From the IMG/VR virus record IMGVR_UViG_3300042566_000389, positions 1 through 56,184 of that record: a DNA stretch of 56,184 bases. The stretch is one strand, 5' to 3'. The position numbers were made by a program, and so were the translations under genes. Position 1 is the stretch's first letter; each line of letters begins with the position of its first letter. The notes under the pieces are model-generated. The model had not been told where the DNA came from and did not search any database. It saw only the letters and a program-made list of their open reading frames with translations. The stretch comes from a virus. Shown here piece after piece: positions 13,089-22,158 of the stretch.

Positions 13089-13182
13089 CGTTTCTCCGTT
13101 GGCTAGGTATATCAGCGTACCGAATTCTCCTTATTTTTGTTTGTAGTCAATAAGCTCAAAAGACTCTTAAAGGTTAACGCCC

Positions 13183-13449
13183 GTGCTCTCCAAAGATCAA
13201 CTGCAGAAATTTCTAAACCAATTTGAAGTCTTGCGCGGGATCACGGTCGATTACGAAAGTGATATCAAGCAGGCGCTTGCACCGCAGGTGGTTTTGCTGA
13301 CCGGCATGGTCAACATCAACGGCACGCCTCACATGTTCGAGGCGGAACTGAACCTCAACGAATTCCAATCACAGAAAGACCTGACACGGCTCGCTGGCGC
13401 AATGCTCAAAGCGTTCGACCAGGCAGGCGTAGAGACACTAGGAAAATAA
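13183..13449 (+). CDS. Hypothetical protein, first gene of the late operon
   Basis: Eighty-eight residues from GTG 13183, supported by TAAAGG nine bases upstream. A helical N-terminus (KDQLQKFLNQFEVLRG) precedes a beta-rich middle (VVLLTGMVNINGTPHMFEAELNLNEF) and a C-terminal helix. It is directly followed by the small terminase candidate and could assist packaging. Not recognised. The 94 bases before it should hold the late promoter, but no convincing -35/-10 pair was found. Confidence 0.6.
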   Translation: MLSKDQLQKFLNQFEVLRGITVDYESDIKQALAPQVVLLTGMVNINGTPHMFEAELNLNEFQSQKDLTRLAGAMLKAFDQAGVETLGK

Positions 13450-13683
13450 ATGGCAGCACGTAAAAAGATCCGGCACGACGACAACACCCGCTTGAAGATT
13501 CAGGCAGCTCAGTTGATCAATCGTCTGACGGCCCACGCAAACGGTGAGGTCGAACTCAGTTCCACCCAGGTGCGTGCGATCGAAGTGCTGCTGCGCAAGA
13601 CACTGCCTGACCTTTCTGACGTTCGGATGGATGTCGAGTCCGCTCCGATCACATTCCAACTTGATCTCGGCGGGAAGAAGTAG
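13450..13683 (+). CDS. Putative terminase small subunit
   Basis: Seventy-seven residues. The basic N-terminus (AARKKIRHDDNTRLKIQAAQLINRL) and following helix VELSSTQVRAIEVLLRKTLPDL match a group of short phage proteins that sit immediately before the large terminase and are taken to recognise DNA ends. The AQL...STQVRA part resembles a helix-turn-helix. The gene's stop TAG overlaps the GTG of the large subunit, so the two are coupled. It is short for a small terminase, so the assignment rests on position and the look of the sequence. Confidence 0.6.
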   Translation: MAARKKIRHDDNTRLKIQAAQLINRLTAHANGEVELSSTQVRAIEVLLRKTLPDLSDVRMDVESAPITFQLDLGGKK

Positions 13684-15110
13684 TGGATGTCATTTCATAC
13701 AAACCTCCTGGCCCGGTTGCAGCCGCCTTCCATCAAGACGACAGTTTTGTGCGTGGGCTTATGGGGCCTGTTGGTTCGGGTAAGAGTTCATCTTGCTGTG
13801 TGGAAATCGTGGCAAGAGCTTTGCGACAAGCTCCGTCACCCGATGGAGTAAGGCGCTCCCGATGGCTGGTGATGCGCAATACCTATCCAGAACTGAAGTC
13901 CACAACAATCAAGACCTGGGAGACCTGGTTCCCCAGCAACGTGGCTCCGTTCAAGTGGGACACACCGATCACGTCCACGATGAAGATCTCCGATATTGGG
14001 GACGGCACAGCGATGGAACTCGAGGTGATGTTCATGGCGCTGGATCGCCCAACGGAAACAGGAAAGCTGCGCTCGTTGGAATTGACCGGCGCCTGGATCA
14101 ACGAAGCCTCGGAGATTCCAAAAGAGATCTTTGATATGGTCACCCAGCGGGTGGGTCGTTACCCATCCAAGCTAGTCGGTGGCCCGAGCTGGTGCGGCAT
14201 CATCCTGGACACCAACCCGTGTGATGACGATCACTGGTACTACAAAATCGCTGAAGAAGAGCAGCCGCCCGAGTGGAAGTTTTTCCGCCAGGCTGGTGGT
14301 CTATACCTCGAGAACAGCGTCTACGTTCCGAACCCGGATGCAGAGAACATCTTCAACCTGCCGGGCGGTTATGAGTACTACCTTCGCCAGCTGACCTCCA
14401 AGCCGGAGGACTGGATCAACGTGTTCCTGTTGGGGAACTATGGATCCACGAAAGATGGCAAGCCTGTTTACCCTGAGTACAACGACAAGATCCACTGCCT
14501 GACGAAGAACGTCGAGGCTGAGCGCGGTCTGCCGATCGTCCTGGGGTGGGACTTTGGACTGACCCCGGCTTGCGTCATCATGCAAGTAACAGCACGTGGA
14601 AAAGTTATCGTGCTGGATGAAGTCATATCAGAAGACATGGGTATCCGTCAGTTTGCAAACGACATGGTGAAACCCCTGCTGATGAACAAATATGGCGGCT
14701 TCACTGTGTACTCCGCCGGTGACCCCGCTGGAAACATCAGGGCGCAAACGGATGAACGCACCTGTCTGCAGGAGCTGCTTGAAGCTGGCATTGCCACCGA
14801 GCCTGCTGGGACAAACGACTTCATTCCGCGGCGTGAAGCTGTCGCTTTCTTCATGACGAAGATGGCAGATGGCGAACCAGCATTTCTGTTGAATCCGCGC
14901 TGCACCACCATCCGTAAGGGTTTGGGTGGGCGCTACAAGTACGAACGCCTGAAGACAACAGGCAACGCCAGATACAAAGACAGGCCAGTCAAGGACATCT
15001 ACTCGCACATTCAAGATGCCCTGCAGTACGCCTGCTTGCGAGTGCGTAGTGGGCTGACCCCGGCAAGGGCAAGGCATGTGACCAAAAAATCCGCACGTGG
15101 ATGGACATGA
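13683..15110 (+). CDS. terL: Terminase large subunit
   Basis: This 475-residue packaging motor should pump DNA into the head and cut it. The ATPase domain begins with Walker A GPVGSGKS (28-35) and has the Walker B region LTGAWINEASE near residue 140. The nuclease domain shows the RNase H-like acids D290 (LGWDFGLTP), D347 (AGDPAGN) and D445 (HIQDALQY). Length and motif order are those of podovirus terminases of the BPP-1 type. The start is GTG at 13683, within the stop of the preceding gene. The portal gene follows after six bases. Confidence 0.95.
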   Translation: MDVISYKPPGPVAAAFHQDDSFVRGLMGPVGSGKSSSCCVEIVARALRQAPSPDGVRRSRWLVMRNTYPELKSTTIKTWETWFPSNVAPFKWDTPITSTMKISDIGDGTAMELEVMFMALDRPTETGKLRSLELTGAWINEASEIPKEIFDMVTQRVGRYPSKLVGGPSWCGIILDTNPCDDDHWYYKIAEEEQPPEWKFFRQAGGLYLENSVYVPNPDAENIFNLPGGYEYYLRQLTSKPEDWINVFLLGNYGSTKDGKPVYPEYNDKIHCLTKNVEAERGLPIVLGWDFGLTPACVIMQVTARGKVIVLDEVISEDMGIRQFANDMVKPLLMNKYGGFTVYSAGDPAGNIRAQTDERTCLQELLEAGIATEPAGTNDFIPRREAVAFFMTKMADGEPAFLLNPRCTTIRKGLGGRYKYERLKTTGNARYKDRPVKDIYSHIQDALQYACLRVRSGLTPARARHVTKKSARGWT

Positions 15111-15115
15111 ACTGA

Positions 15116-17212
15116 ATGAGTTATCTCAACAACAAACCTGAAGTCGAAGTCGATGTCTCAGAGAATGGGGCATTGGAGGACAACTCCAGCTTCGAGACCA
15201 ACCTTGCCTCTTATGTGCGCAAGTGCTGGGAGCAAGCGAAGGTAGCGCGTGCTGAGATCACTGAGCGTCTGCTCAAGTGTGAGCGCCAGCGCCGCGGGGT
15301 CTATGACCCTGACAAGGCTTCAGAGATTGCCAGGATGGGCGGCTCCGACATCTACATGATGCTCACGGACGTGAAGTGCCGTGCGGCTGAATCGTGGATC
15401 CGGGACGTAATGTTTGGCCAGCAGGATCGGGTATTTGACCTGACGCCATCCAACAGCCCACAGATGCCGCCAGAGATGCAACAAGCGATTGTTGACCTGG
15501 TGCGCACAGAAGCGGAGCAGTACGTCAACCAGGACGGCGGTGAGCTGCATCCTGAGACGTTCCGTGCTCGCATGGAAGAAGTGCATGAAATGATCATGCA
15601 ACGCCTGAAGACTGAAGCGGAAGATGCCGCTCGTCGTATGGGCGACAAGATTGAAGATCAGCTGGTCGAGGGCAAGTTTGAGCCATCGCTCAAGACGTTC
15701 ATCACGGACTTCGTGACGTTCCCTACCGCCATCATGAAAGGCCCAACGGTCAAGCGCCGCAAGGTCATGAAGTGGGGGCCGAACTTCCAGCCGATCGTGA
15801 GTACAGAGTTCTTACGGGAGTGTGAGCGGGTATCGCCTTACGATGCCTATCCCTCTCCGTCGTCAACAGGTGTGGATGATGGGTATTTCATTCATCGTCA
15901 TCGCCTGTCACGTGCCTCGCTTGACGCATTGCGTGGCACACCTGGTGTGGACGAGGACGCACTTCAGACGGTGATAGAGCGTCACGGCAAGAGCGGCTAT
16001 CGGTCGTTTCAAGCTGGTGACACTGAGCGCCGTCACCTCGAAGGTAAACCGTTCCGCACCCCGATCAACGAGGATCAGATTGAGACCTTGGAGTTCTGGG
16101 GTTCGGTGAATGGCCAGTGGTTGCTCGAGTGGGGCCTGGATGATCCAACGATCCGTCCTGACCGCGAGTACGAGGTCAACCTCTGGTGGACAGCCAATTT
16201 GGTTTGGAAGTGCATTCTGAATCCAGACCCGCTTGGCCATCGTCCCTACGACATCAGCAGCTGGGAAGAAGTTCCACACAGCTTCTGGGGTATCGCCCTG
16301 CCTGAGATCATGCGTGATACACAAGTGATGTGTAACGCAGCCGCTCGCAGCTTGGCGAACAACATGGGTATCGCCTCCGGCCCTCAGGTTGAGGTCACGG
16401 TCGATCGCTTGCCTGATGGTGAGGATCTGTCGGACATCTACCCCTGGAAGATCTGGCAGGTGACATCCGACCGTACTGGTGGTGGTCAGCCAGCCGTCAG
16501 GTTCTTCCAGCCGAACATGAACGCAGATGTGTTGATGTCGGTGTTCCAGAACTTTGCACGCCAGGCCGATGAAGTTACGGGCATTCCGAACTATGTGTAC
16601 GGTTCGAGCAACGTCAGTGGAGCGGGGCGTACTGCTAGTGGACTTTCGATGCTGATGGATAACGCATCAAAAGGTATTAAACAAGCAGTAGCAAACATTG
16701 ATAAAATAGTTTCTGGCATTGTGCAGAGACTATATCTGCATAACATGATGTACGACTCAGATCCGTACATCAAAGGCGACTACAAGGTGGTTGCCAAAGG
16801 CGCGATCGGCCTCATCCACAAAGAGGCACTGCAGATCCGCCGTAACGAGTTCCTGGTTGCTACCGCGAATCCTGTCGATCTACAGATCGTCGGGCAAGAA
16901 GGCCGCGCCTACCTCCTGCGTGAGGCTGCTCGTGGCTTACAGATGGATACGAGCAAGCTGGTTCCAAATCCAAGCGAGATGGAAGAGCAGCGTATCCAGC
17001 AGATGGCGCAAGGTCTGGCACAACAGATGGTTGAGCAGCTCATGCAGCAGCAACAGCAGCAAGCTCTGCCACCCGCGGCTCCAGCTGAACCTCCTCCAGG
17101 CCCTCCGCCCGGCCCAGCCCCAATGGCAATGGCTGACGGTGGTGAGGTTGACGTAGCTCCAGAAGTACTCGATCGATATTTAGCGTCTGTCGTAATGCGC
17201 GACGCAATGTAA
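15116..17212 (+). CDS. Portal protein
   Basis: This 698-residue head-to-tail connector should form the ring through which DNA passes. Its size, position right after the terminase and helical content fit large podovirus portals. The N-terminus is acidic (VEVDVSENGALEDN). The C-terminus is low in complexity: a helix with a run of six Gln, then a Pro/Ala/Gly-rich stretch, then an ADGGEV motif near residue 680 that recurs in three other virion-region proteins here. No enzymatic motif is seen, as expected for a portal. Confidence 0.9.
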   Translation: MSYLNNKPEVEVDVSENGALEDNSSFETNLASYVRKCWEQAKVARAEITERLLKCERQRRGVYDPDKASEIARMGGSDIYMMLTDVKCRAAESWIRDVMFGQQDRVFDLTPSNSPQMPPEMQQAIVDLVRTEAEQYVNQDGGELHPETFRARMEEVHEMIMQRLKTEAEDAARRMGDKIEDQLVEGKFEPSLKTFITDFVTFPTAIMKGPTVKRRKVMKWGPNFQPIVSTEFLRECERVSPYDAYPSPSSTGVDDGYFIHRHRLSRASLDALRGTPGVDEDALQTVIERHGKSGYRSFQAGDTERRHLEGKPFRTPINEDQIETLEFWGSVNGQWLLEWGLDDPTIRPDREYEVNLWWTANLVWKCILNPDPLGHRPYDISSWEEVPHSFWGIALPEIMRDTQVMCNAAARSLANNMGIASGPQVEVTVDRLPDGEDLSDIYPWKIWQVTSDRTGGGQPAVRFFQPNMNADVLMSVFQNFARQADEVTGIPNYVYGSSNVSGAGRTASGLSMLMDNASKGIKQAVANIDKIVSGIVQRLYLHNMMYDSDPYIKGDYKVVAKGAIGLIHKEALQIRRNEFLVATANPVDLQIVGQEGRAYLLREAARGLQMDTSKLVPNPSEMEEQRIQQMAQGLAQQMVEQLMQQQQQQALPPAAPAEPPPGPPPGPAPMAMADGGEVDVAPEVLDRYLASVVMRDAM

Positions 17213-17221
17213 GGAGCCAAG

Positions 17222-17494
17222 ATGGCCAAGCTATTCCAGGGTAAAGACGACAAGGCAGAAGAGATGGCGGAAGCCAAAGCCTTGAAGAACGGCAAGATCA
17301 CCAAGGGCGATTACGTCAAGGGTGAGACTTCTGAAGGTCATAGCAAGGGCGCTGCGAAGAAGGCCGACATGATCAAGAAAGGCAAGATGACTCCAGCCCA
17401 GTACGCCGCAGGCGAGGGCAAGGAACGCAAGATGGCTGATGGCGGCATGGTCTGCACAGGCTATCGCTCGGCTCAAGACTACGGGAAGAAATAA
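17222..17494 (+). CDS. Small basic head-region protein with ADGG motif
   Basis: Ninety residues, Lys-rich, with a repeated pattern around KNGKITKGDY and KKGKMTPAQYAAGEGK, which looks like two copies of a short helical unit. It ends KMADGGMVCTGYRSAQDYGKK, where ADGG is followed by a Cys. Similar small proteins lie between portal and capsid genes of podoviruses. It probably enters the capsid with DNA or scaffold, by position only. Confidence 0.7.
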   Translation: MAKLFQGKDDKAEEMAEAKALKNGKITKGDYVKGETSEGHSKGAAKKADMIKKGKMTPAQYAAGEGKERKMADGGMVCTGYRSAQDYGKK

Positions 17495-18268
17495 ATGGGA
17501 TACGTACCAGAGTGGTCTCGTGGCTCTATGGCCAAGTCAGCAGGCAGCAAAGCCCAATCGGGAATTGTTAGCAAGCCGCTGTTTCATGGCGCACAAGCTG
17601 TGAAGTTGGCTGATGGCGGTGACGTAGCTGAGGCTATGCCGGTTGATCTGCCTGGTTACGAGGGCGACAAGCTTGGTGACTTCATCAATGAAAAGATGAG
17701 TGGCAAGCCAGACGCGAATGAGACTGAAGCCAAGTCCGATGTTTACAAGGGCAACTTCAACCAGGCGTTTGCATCTGCTCGAGCTGACGGTCACAAAGAG
17801 TTCACCTGGAACGGCAAGCGCTACGGCACTCAGATGGCTTCGGAAGTGAAGAAGCCTGAGAAAGCGCCGGAGAGTGAATCTAAGTACACGCCTCCCGAGG
17901 TTCCTGCTGATCCTCAGACCGACAACCACATGGGTTATGCCCATCGTCGCTTGACCGGTCGGAACGGTTTGGAAGGTGAGCGTGAGCTGAAGAACGGTGG
18001 CCCATCAAGTATTGCTGCCAGACAGCTCAAGGATCGCTTGGAAGATGCCAATGCAGCTCGCAAGCCAGGCTCGATCAACTTCAGCCAACTGCGTGAGAAA
18101 AATGGCGACTATCGCTATGAGCGCATGAAAGCGAACGAAGAGGCCAACAACCGCGGCCCGATGCACGATGAAGCTGAAGGTAAAGATACCGGCAGCACAC
18201 CCAAGCCACAGCCCCGCGGCAAGCAAGCCACGAAGGACAAGATGGCCAATTACCTGAAGAACAAATAG
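17495..18268 (+). CDS. Head-associated protein of unknown role
   Basis: This protein of 257 residues is largely hydrophilic and probably flexible. The N-terminus carries LADGGDV (near residue 38), the same short element as in the portal and the neighbouring small protein. A segment GNFNQAFASARADGHKEFTW followed by NGKRYGTQM (near residues 90-115) is a motif often seen in phage internal or capsid-region proteins. The C-terminus is charged (EGKDTGSTPKPQPRGKQ). Function unknown; a minor head protein is likely. No gap before the next gene. Confidence 0.65.
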   Translation: MGYVPEWSRGSMAKSAGSKAQSGIVSKPLFHGAQAVKLADGGDVAEAMPVDLPGYEGDKLGDFINEKMSGKPDANETEAKSDVYKGNFNQAFASARADGHKEFTWNGKRYGTQMASEVKKPEKAPESESKYTPPEVPADPQTDNHMGYAHRRLTGRNGLEGERELKNGGPSSIAARQLKDRLEDANAARKPGSINFSQLREKNGDYRYERMKANEEANNRGPMHDEAEGKDTGSTPKPQPRGKQATKDKMANYLKNK

Positions 18269-18498
18269 TGCTCAAGAATCCATCCAAGAGAGTCATCCAG
18301 GCGCTAGCCGCCCTTGAGTCTGATCCAGACTTTAAAGAGGTGCTGGCATGGCTGGAGGAGTCTCGAAACACATTCATGCTTGACGGCTTCTATACCAAAG
18401 ACGAGGTTCAATCTCGCTGGTTCCAGGGAGCAGGTCAGGCAGTAACCGAGTTTCTCGATAAGGCGCAGTTAGCCCGAGAGACTCTACGCAAGTTCTGA
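18268..18498 (+). CDS. Hypothetical helical protein of the head region
   Basis: Seventy-six residues from a GTG that overlaps the previous stop by one base. It is helical and amphipathic (VIQALAALESDPDFKEVLAWLEESRN, broken by Pro and Asp) with WFQGAGQAVTEFLDKA near the end. Similar short proteins sit between portal and scaffold genes in BPP-1-type phages. Function unknown. Confidence 0.65.
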   Translation: MLKNPSKRVIQALAALESDPDFKEVLAWLEESRNTFMLDGFYTKDEVQSRWFQGAGQAVTEFLDKAQLARETLRKF

Positions 18499-18542
18499 TT
18501 CGAAAGAGTCAACCCTAGCTGGCCGGGTATGGTCAGCAACTA

Positions 18543-18695
18543 ATGAAGACTACCGAATGGGAGTCGCGTAATTACCGCGAGGCTTACGCACAACCTGGTG
18601 GCTCATGGAGAGAAATGTGGCAATTCCACGCAAAGTGCAAGAAGCGGCAGACAGAGCCGAGGCCCTCCACAAACAGGTTTATGAGACCCAAGTAG
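18543..18695 (+). CDS. Possible 50-residue ORF overlapping the scaffold gene
   Basis: An ATG at 18543 opens a 50-codon frame ending at TAG 18693-18695, in a different frame from the scaffold protein. The product (MKTTEWESRNYREAYAQPGG...) is basic and contains WREMWQFHAKCKKRQ. The ribosome site is weak and 79 bases overlap the scaffold gene, so it may not be translated. It fills an otherwise empty 118-bp gap. Confidence 0.3.
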   Translation: MKTTEWESRNYREAYAQPGGSWREMWQFHAKCKKRQTEPRPSTNRFMRPK

Positions 18696-19561
18696 CTGGA
18701 GACCCGCAGAACGCCCAAGTAGTGAACCCTGATCCGACTCCCGTCGTTGATCCTTCCCCGCAGCCCAATGATCCGGGCGTAGCAAATTCGACTGACACTC
18801 CACCCGCAGGTGAGCAGCCAGACCAGCCGAAGAAGGATGACCAATGGGAACATCGGTACAAGGTGATCGAAGGGAAATACCGCGCTGAGGTGCCTCGTCT
18901 AAACGCGGACAACCGCGAGCTTCGTCAGCAACTCGACGCACTCAAGAATGAACTCGAGCAGTTGAAGAGTCGGGGTACCGAACAGGCCACGTCACTCATC
19001 AGCACAGAGGATCGCGAGAAGTATGGCGATGATCTGCTCGACGTTATCAAACGCGCAGCGCAAGAACAGGTTGCGTCCAAGGACAGCGAGATCGCTGAGC
19101 TGAAGCGTCAATTGGAGACGGTCACTACGACCACCGCCAAGAGCGCCGATGTCAGCTTCTACGACCAATTGGGCAACATGGTTCCAGACTGGGTAACGAT
19201 TAACGCCGACGATCAATTCCTCAAGTGGCTGGATGAATACGACGAATTCACTGGACGTACTCGTCAAGACCTCCTCTCGGATGCAGAGCAATCGCGTGAC
19301 GCTAATCGCGTTGCGAAGTTCTTCACCAGCTGGAAGGCCAGTCAGTCAACCCACGCAACCAATACCCAGCGTGCACTTGAGTCCCAAGTAGCGCCCGACT
19401 CCAACCGAGTTGTGTCGCCACCTACGGGCAAGAGGATGTTCTCTCGAGGCGAGATTGCAGCGTTCTACGCAGCAGCCCGTCGCGGTGAAGTCAGCGCAAA
19501 GGAGATGGTCGCGATGGAAGCAGAAATCCACTCCGCAACTCTTGATGGGCGCATTCGTTAG
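18617..19561 (+). CDS. Scaffold protein (putative)
   Basis: This protein, about 314 residues, lies directly before the capsid gene. It has a Pro-rich N-terminal segment, a strong coiled coil around residues 80-125 (LNADNRELRQQLDALKNELE), further charged helices and an Arg/Glu-rich C-terminus (AAFYAAARRGEVSAKEM), the layout of internal scaffolds that bind coat protein by a basic C-terminal hook. GTG at 18617 has GGAGAG four bases ahead; ATG at 18605 is the alternative but lacks a ribosome site. No protease motif is seen. Confidence 0.7.
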   Translation: MAIPRKVQEAADRAEALHKQVYETQVAGDPQNAQVVNPDPTPVVDPSPQPNDPGVANSTDTPPAGEQPDQPKKDDQWEHRYKVIEGKYRAEVPRLNADNRELRQQLDALKNELEQLKSRGTEQATSLISTEDREKYGDDLLDVIKRAAQEQVASKDSEIAELKRQLETVTTTTAKSADVSFYDQLGNMVPDWVTINADDQFLKWLDEYDEFTGRTRQDLLSDAEQSRDANRVAKFFTSWKASQSTHATNTQRALESQVAPDSNRVVSPPTGKRMFSRGEIAAFYAAARRGEVSAKEMVAMEAEIHSATLDGRIR

Positions 19562-19608
19562 CCCCAGAGTATCAGCGGTACTGATATTCAATTCAAAGGA
19601 AATATAAA

Positions 19609-20592
19609 ATGGCAGTTGATGTCTCTAGCGGTTATCCGCAATACAGCGCTTCGAATGGTTCGGGCGCGAAATTCATCCCCGAGATTTGGTCGGGCAAGCT
19701 CCAGGTCAAGTTCTACAAATCGACCGTTTTGGCCGAGATCACGAACAACGACTGGGAAGGTGAGATCAAGGGTTCGGGCGACAAGGTTCATATCCGTTCG
19801 ATCCCCACCATCACGATCCGTGATTACACCAAGGGTCTGAACCTCACCAATGAGGTGCCAGAAAGCACCCCGATCGAACTGACGATCGACAAGGGCAAGT
19901 ACTTCTCCGTCGTCGTTGACGATGTGGATGAAGTGCAGGCTGACGTTCGCCTGATGGACATGTTCACCAACGACGCATCTGAGCAGATGAAGATTGCGAT
20001 CGACGGCAACGTGCTCCAGACCGTGTACGCCGATGCAGCTGCTGCCAACAAAGGCACGACTGCTGGCGCGATCTCCGGCAACATCAACCTCGGTACTGCA
20101 AACAGCGCCTTGGCTCTGACCAAAGATGGCGCTTCGAGCACCAAGGCTGTCCTGGATCTGATCCTCGACATGGGCCAGGTTCTCGATGAGCAGAACGTCC
20201 CTGAAGACGGTCGCTGGTTGGTCATCTCTCCTTGGGCTGCAGCTCTGCTCAAGAAGTCTGACCTGCGCCAGGCTTACCTGACCGGTGATGACCAGTCGCC
20301 TCTGCGTAACGGCAAGATCGGCATGATCGATCGTTTCACGATCTACACGTCGAACAACCTCCTGAAGGTTGCCGATAACGCTGGCACGACTGGTAGCACA
20401 GCCGATGACTTCAACGGCTTCTACTTCATGGCTGGTACCCGTGATGCGATCTCGTTCGCTTCGCAAATCACCAACGTTGAAACCCTGCGTGCTCAAAGCA
20501 CCTTCGGCAACATCGTTCGTGGTCTGAACGTGTATGGCTACAAAGTGGTTAAACCAGAAGCCCTCGTGACGGCATACGTCAAGAAAGGCTGA
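19609..20592 (+). CDS. Major capsid protein
   Basis: This 327-residue protein should form the icosahedral shell. The length equals that known for the BPP-1 coat protein, and it follows a scaffold-like gene. Features are a glycine-rich N-terminus, an extended E-loop-like region with repeated Thr/Ile strands (GDKVHIRSIPTITIRDYTKG), a central helix with DEVQADVRLMDMFTNDASEQ, and a C-terminal domain with ISPWAAALLKKSDLRQAYL. These suit an HK97-type fold. Codon usage looks strongly biased, as for an abundant protein. A GC-rich hairpin follows the stop. Confidence 0.85.
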   Translation: MAVDVSSGYPQYSASNGSGAKFIPEIWSGKLQVKFYKSTVLAEITNNDWEGEIKGSGDKVHIRSIPTITIRDYTKGLNLTNEVPESTPIELTIDKGKYFSVVVDDVDEVQADVRLMDMFTNDASEQMKIAIDGNVLQTVYADAAAANKGTTAGAISGNINLGTANSALALTKDGASSTKAVLDLILDMGQVLDEQNVPEDGRWLVISPWAAALLKKSDLRQAYLTGDDQSPLRNGKIGMIDRFTIYTSNNLLKVADNAGTTGSTADDFNGFYFMAGTRDAISFASQITNVETLRAQSTFGNIVRGLNVYGYKVVKPEALVTAYVKKG

Positions 20593-20602
20593 TGAATGAG
20601 GG

Positions 20603-20622
20603 GAGGGGGTTAACGCCCCCTC
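20603..20622 (+). terminator. GC-rich hairpin after the capsid gene
   Basis: GAGGGGG (20603-20609) pairs with CCCCCTC (20616-20622) across the loop TTAACG. No T-run follows, so it is more likely an mRNA 3'-end protector or a partial terminator that raises capsid mRNA relative to downstream genes. Confidence 0.5.
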
Positions 20623-20635
20623 TCTGTTCGAGAAT

Positions 20636-20845
20636 ATGAAACTACTGAAACAGAAAAGCTCCGGTGAAATCTACGTGTGGACTGAGTTGCTCGCAAAGCG
20701 CGACGACATGGAACCGTATGAGCGCCCCGTCGTAGCACCAGCAGTACCCGAAGTTGTTGCTTCTCCTGAGCCGGTTCAAGCCGAGCCAGCTGACGAGAGC
20801 ATCAAACAGATGGCACAAGCCGTTCTGAAAAGACGCAAGAAATAA
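20636..20845 (+). CDS. Small Pro/Glu-rich protein
   Basis: Sixty-nine residues: a short beta-like head (GEIYVWTELLAKRDDM), a Pro/Val/Glu-rich flexible middle and a basic end (VLKRRKK). Such proteins follow capsid genes in many phages, and some decorate or stabilise the shell. Nothing here proves this. Confidence 0.6.
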   Translation: MKLLKQKSSGEIYVWTELLAKRDDMEPYERPVVAPAVPEVVASPEPVQAEPADESIKQMAQAVLKRRKK

Positions 20846-20857
20846 CAGGGATCTTCT

Positions 20858-21169
20858 ATGAAAGCTTCCGCAGTCAAACGCGAGGGCAGCAAGCTCGTCT
20901 ACCGCGGACATGAATTTGATGGCTTCAACAAGCCAAAGACTGCGCCTGACGGTGACACCCACAAGAAGATGGTGCTCGCTAAGAAGGGCGATGAAGTCAA
21001 GCTAGTCAAGTACGGACTGCGTGGCATGGAAGACTACACGCAGCACAAAGACCCCAAGCGCCGGGAGAACTATCTCAAGCGCTCAGCGGGAATCAAAGAT
21101 AAGAACGGCAAGCCAACCAAGGATGACCCGTTCAGCCCAAATCACTGGGCACGCAAAGACCTCTGGTAG
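20858..21169 (+). CDS. DUF6321-like phage protein
   Basis: This basic protein has 103 residues. It has the family look: a KKMVLAKKGDEVKLVKYG strand pair, then repeated Lys/Arg/Asn helices (KRRENYLKRSAG), and the end SPNHWARKDLW. This domain is common in phage head-tail regions and has no known activity. The start at 20858 is preceded by AGGGATC. Confidence 0.7.
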   Translation: MKASAVKREGSKLVYRGHEFDGFNKPKTAPDGDTHKKMVLAKKGDEVKLVKYGLRGMEDYTQHKDPKRRENYLKRSAGIKDKNGKPTKDDPFSPNHWARKDLW

Positions 21170-21173
21170 ATAG

Positions 21174-21500
21174 ATGGCGACATTTCAAAACATCATTAAC
21201 GACGCACGTGTAGATCTGCAAGACACGGATGGCACTCGCTATACCGACGCACAGATGATCGGTTATGCCAACGATGGTGTTCGGGAAATGTTCCGCATTC
21301 GCCCAGACTTTCGGCTTGGCAGCTACATGACCGCTGTTCCCACGTATGCGGCGACTGACGCGCTGCCGATCCCCGATCAATATCGCATGCTGCTCGAGCA
21401 CTACCTTGTCTTCCGCGCTGAAGTGCGTGATGACGAGTACGCAGTCAACGGTCGCGCCTCTGGGTTCTTAGCTCGCTTTGAAAAGGAACTCAAGACATGA
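21174..21500 (+). CDS. Head-tail adaptor-like protein
   Basis: This 108-residue protein begins with a helix-turn pattern typical of small adaptor proteins (FQNIINDARVDLQDTDGTRYTDAQMIGYANDGVREMF), in which the TRYTD/ANDGVREM part is a recognisable signature of phage connector proteins. It should bind below the portal. Its stop overlaps the next start as ATGA. Confidence 0.65.
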   Translation: MATFQNIINDARVDLQDTDGTRYTDAQMIGYANDGVREMFRIRPDFRLGSYMTAVPTYAATDALPIPDQYRMLLEHYLVFRAEVRDDEYAVNGRASGFLARFEKELKT

Positions 21501-22144
21501 GCGCGTATACCGCTTTCCTCGACAACGTTCTCCCGCACGTTCCAGGCTGCACACCAGAGATGGCGCTCCTGGAAATCAAGAACACTGTCATCGACTTCTG
21601 CGAGAAGTCACTCATCCTCCAGCAGGATCACGATCCGGTCACAGCCATTACAGGCATTGTTGACTACGACCTGGAGCCGCCTAGCGGTTATCTCGTCGTG
21701 AAGATCATGAACGCTTGGTACAAGGGCGTGAAGCTTGACCCGCTTTCACCCGACCAGGTGGAGACCCCATCGGTTTACAACCAGAACTCTGGTTATCTCG
21801 TGAACCGGGGTGATCCTCGCTACATCCTACAAAAAGACGCACGTACTTTCTCGTTGTATCCAATCCCGAGTGAAGACGCTGCTCTTGCCGTAACCATGCG
21901 GGTGGCGCTTAAACCAACCCGGTCTGCTACCACAATTGATGATCTCATTTACGAAGAGTATGCCGAGACCATTGGTGCTGGTGCCGTATCCCGCCTGGCC
22001 TTATCACCCGGAAAGCCTTACTCAAACCGACAGCTCGCTGCAGACAAACAAAGTCTGTACATCGCAGGGCTGAACGTCGCTCGAGACAGAGCACAGAAAG
22101 GCTATGTCCGCTCAAGCAAACACGTCCGCATGCGCCGGATCTAG
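21497..22144 (+). CDS. Tail tube/adaptor protein (gp11-like position)
   Basis: This protein of 215 residues has an N-terminal helix, a beta-rich middle (DYDLEPPSGYLVVKIMNAWYKG) and a basic C-terminus (KGYVRSSKHVRMRRI). Its position and size match adaptor proteins that link the portal to the tail nozzle in podoviruses such as T7 gp11 or epsilon15. No enzymatic motif. The receptor-binding genes begin fifteen bases later. Confidence 0.6.
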   Translation: MSAYTAFLDNVLPHVPGCTPEMALLEIKNTVIDFCEKSLILQQDHDPVTAITGIVDYDLEPPSGYLVVKIMNAWYKGVKLDPLSPDQVETPSVYNQNSGYLVNRGDPRYILQKDARTFSLYPIPSEDAALAVTMRVALKPTRSATTIDDLIYEEYAETIGAGAVSRLALSPGKPYSNRQLAADKQSLYIAGLNVARDRAQKGYVRSSKHVRMRRI

Positions 22145-22158
22145 CTACGAGGTAATAA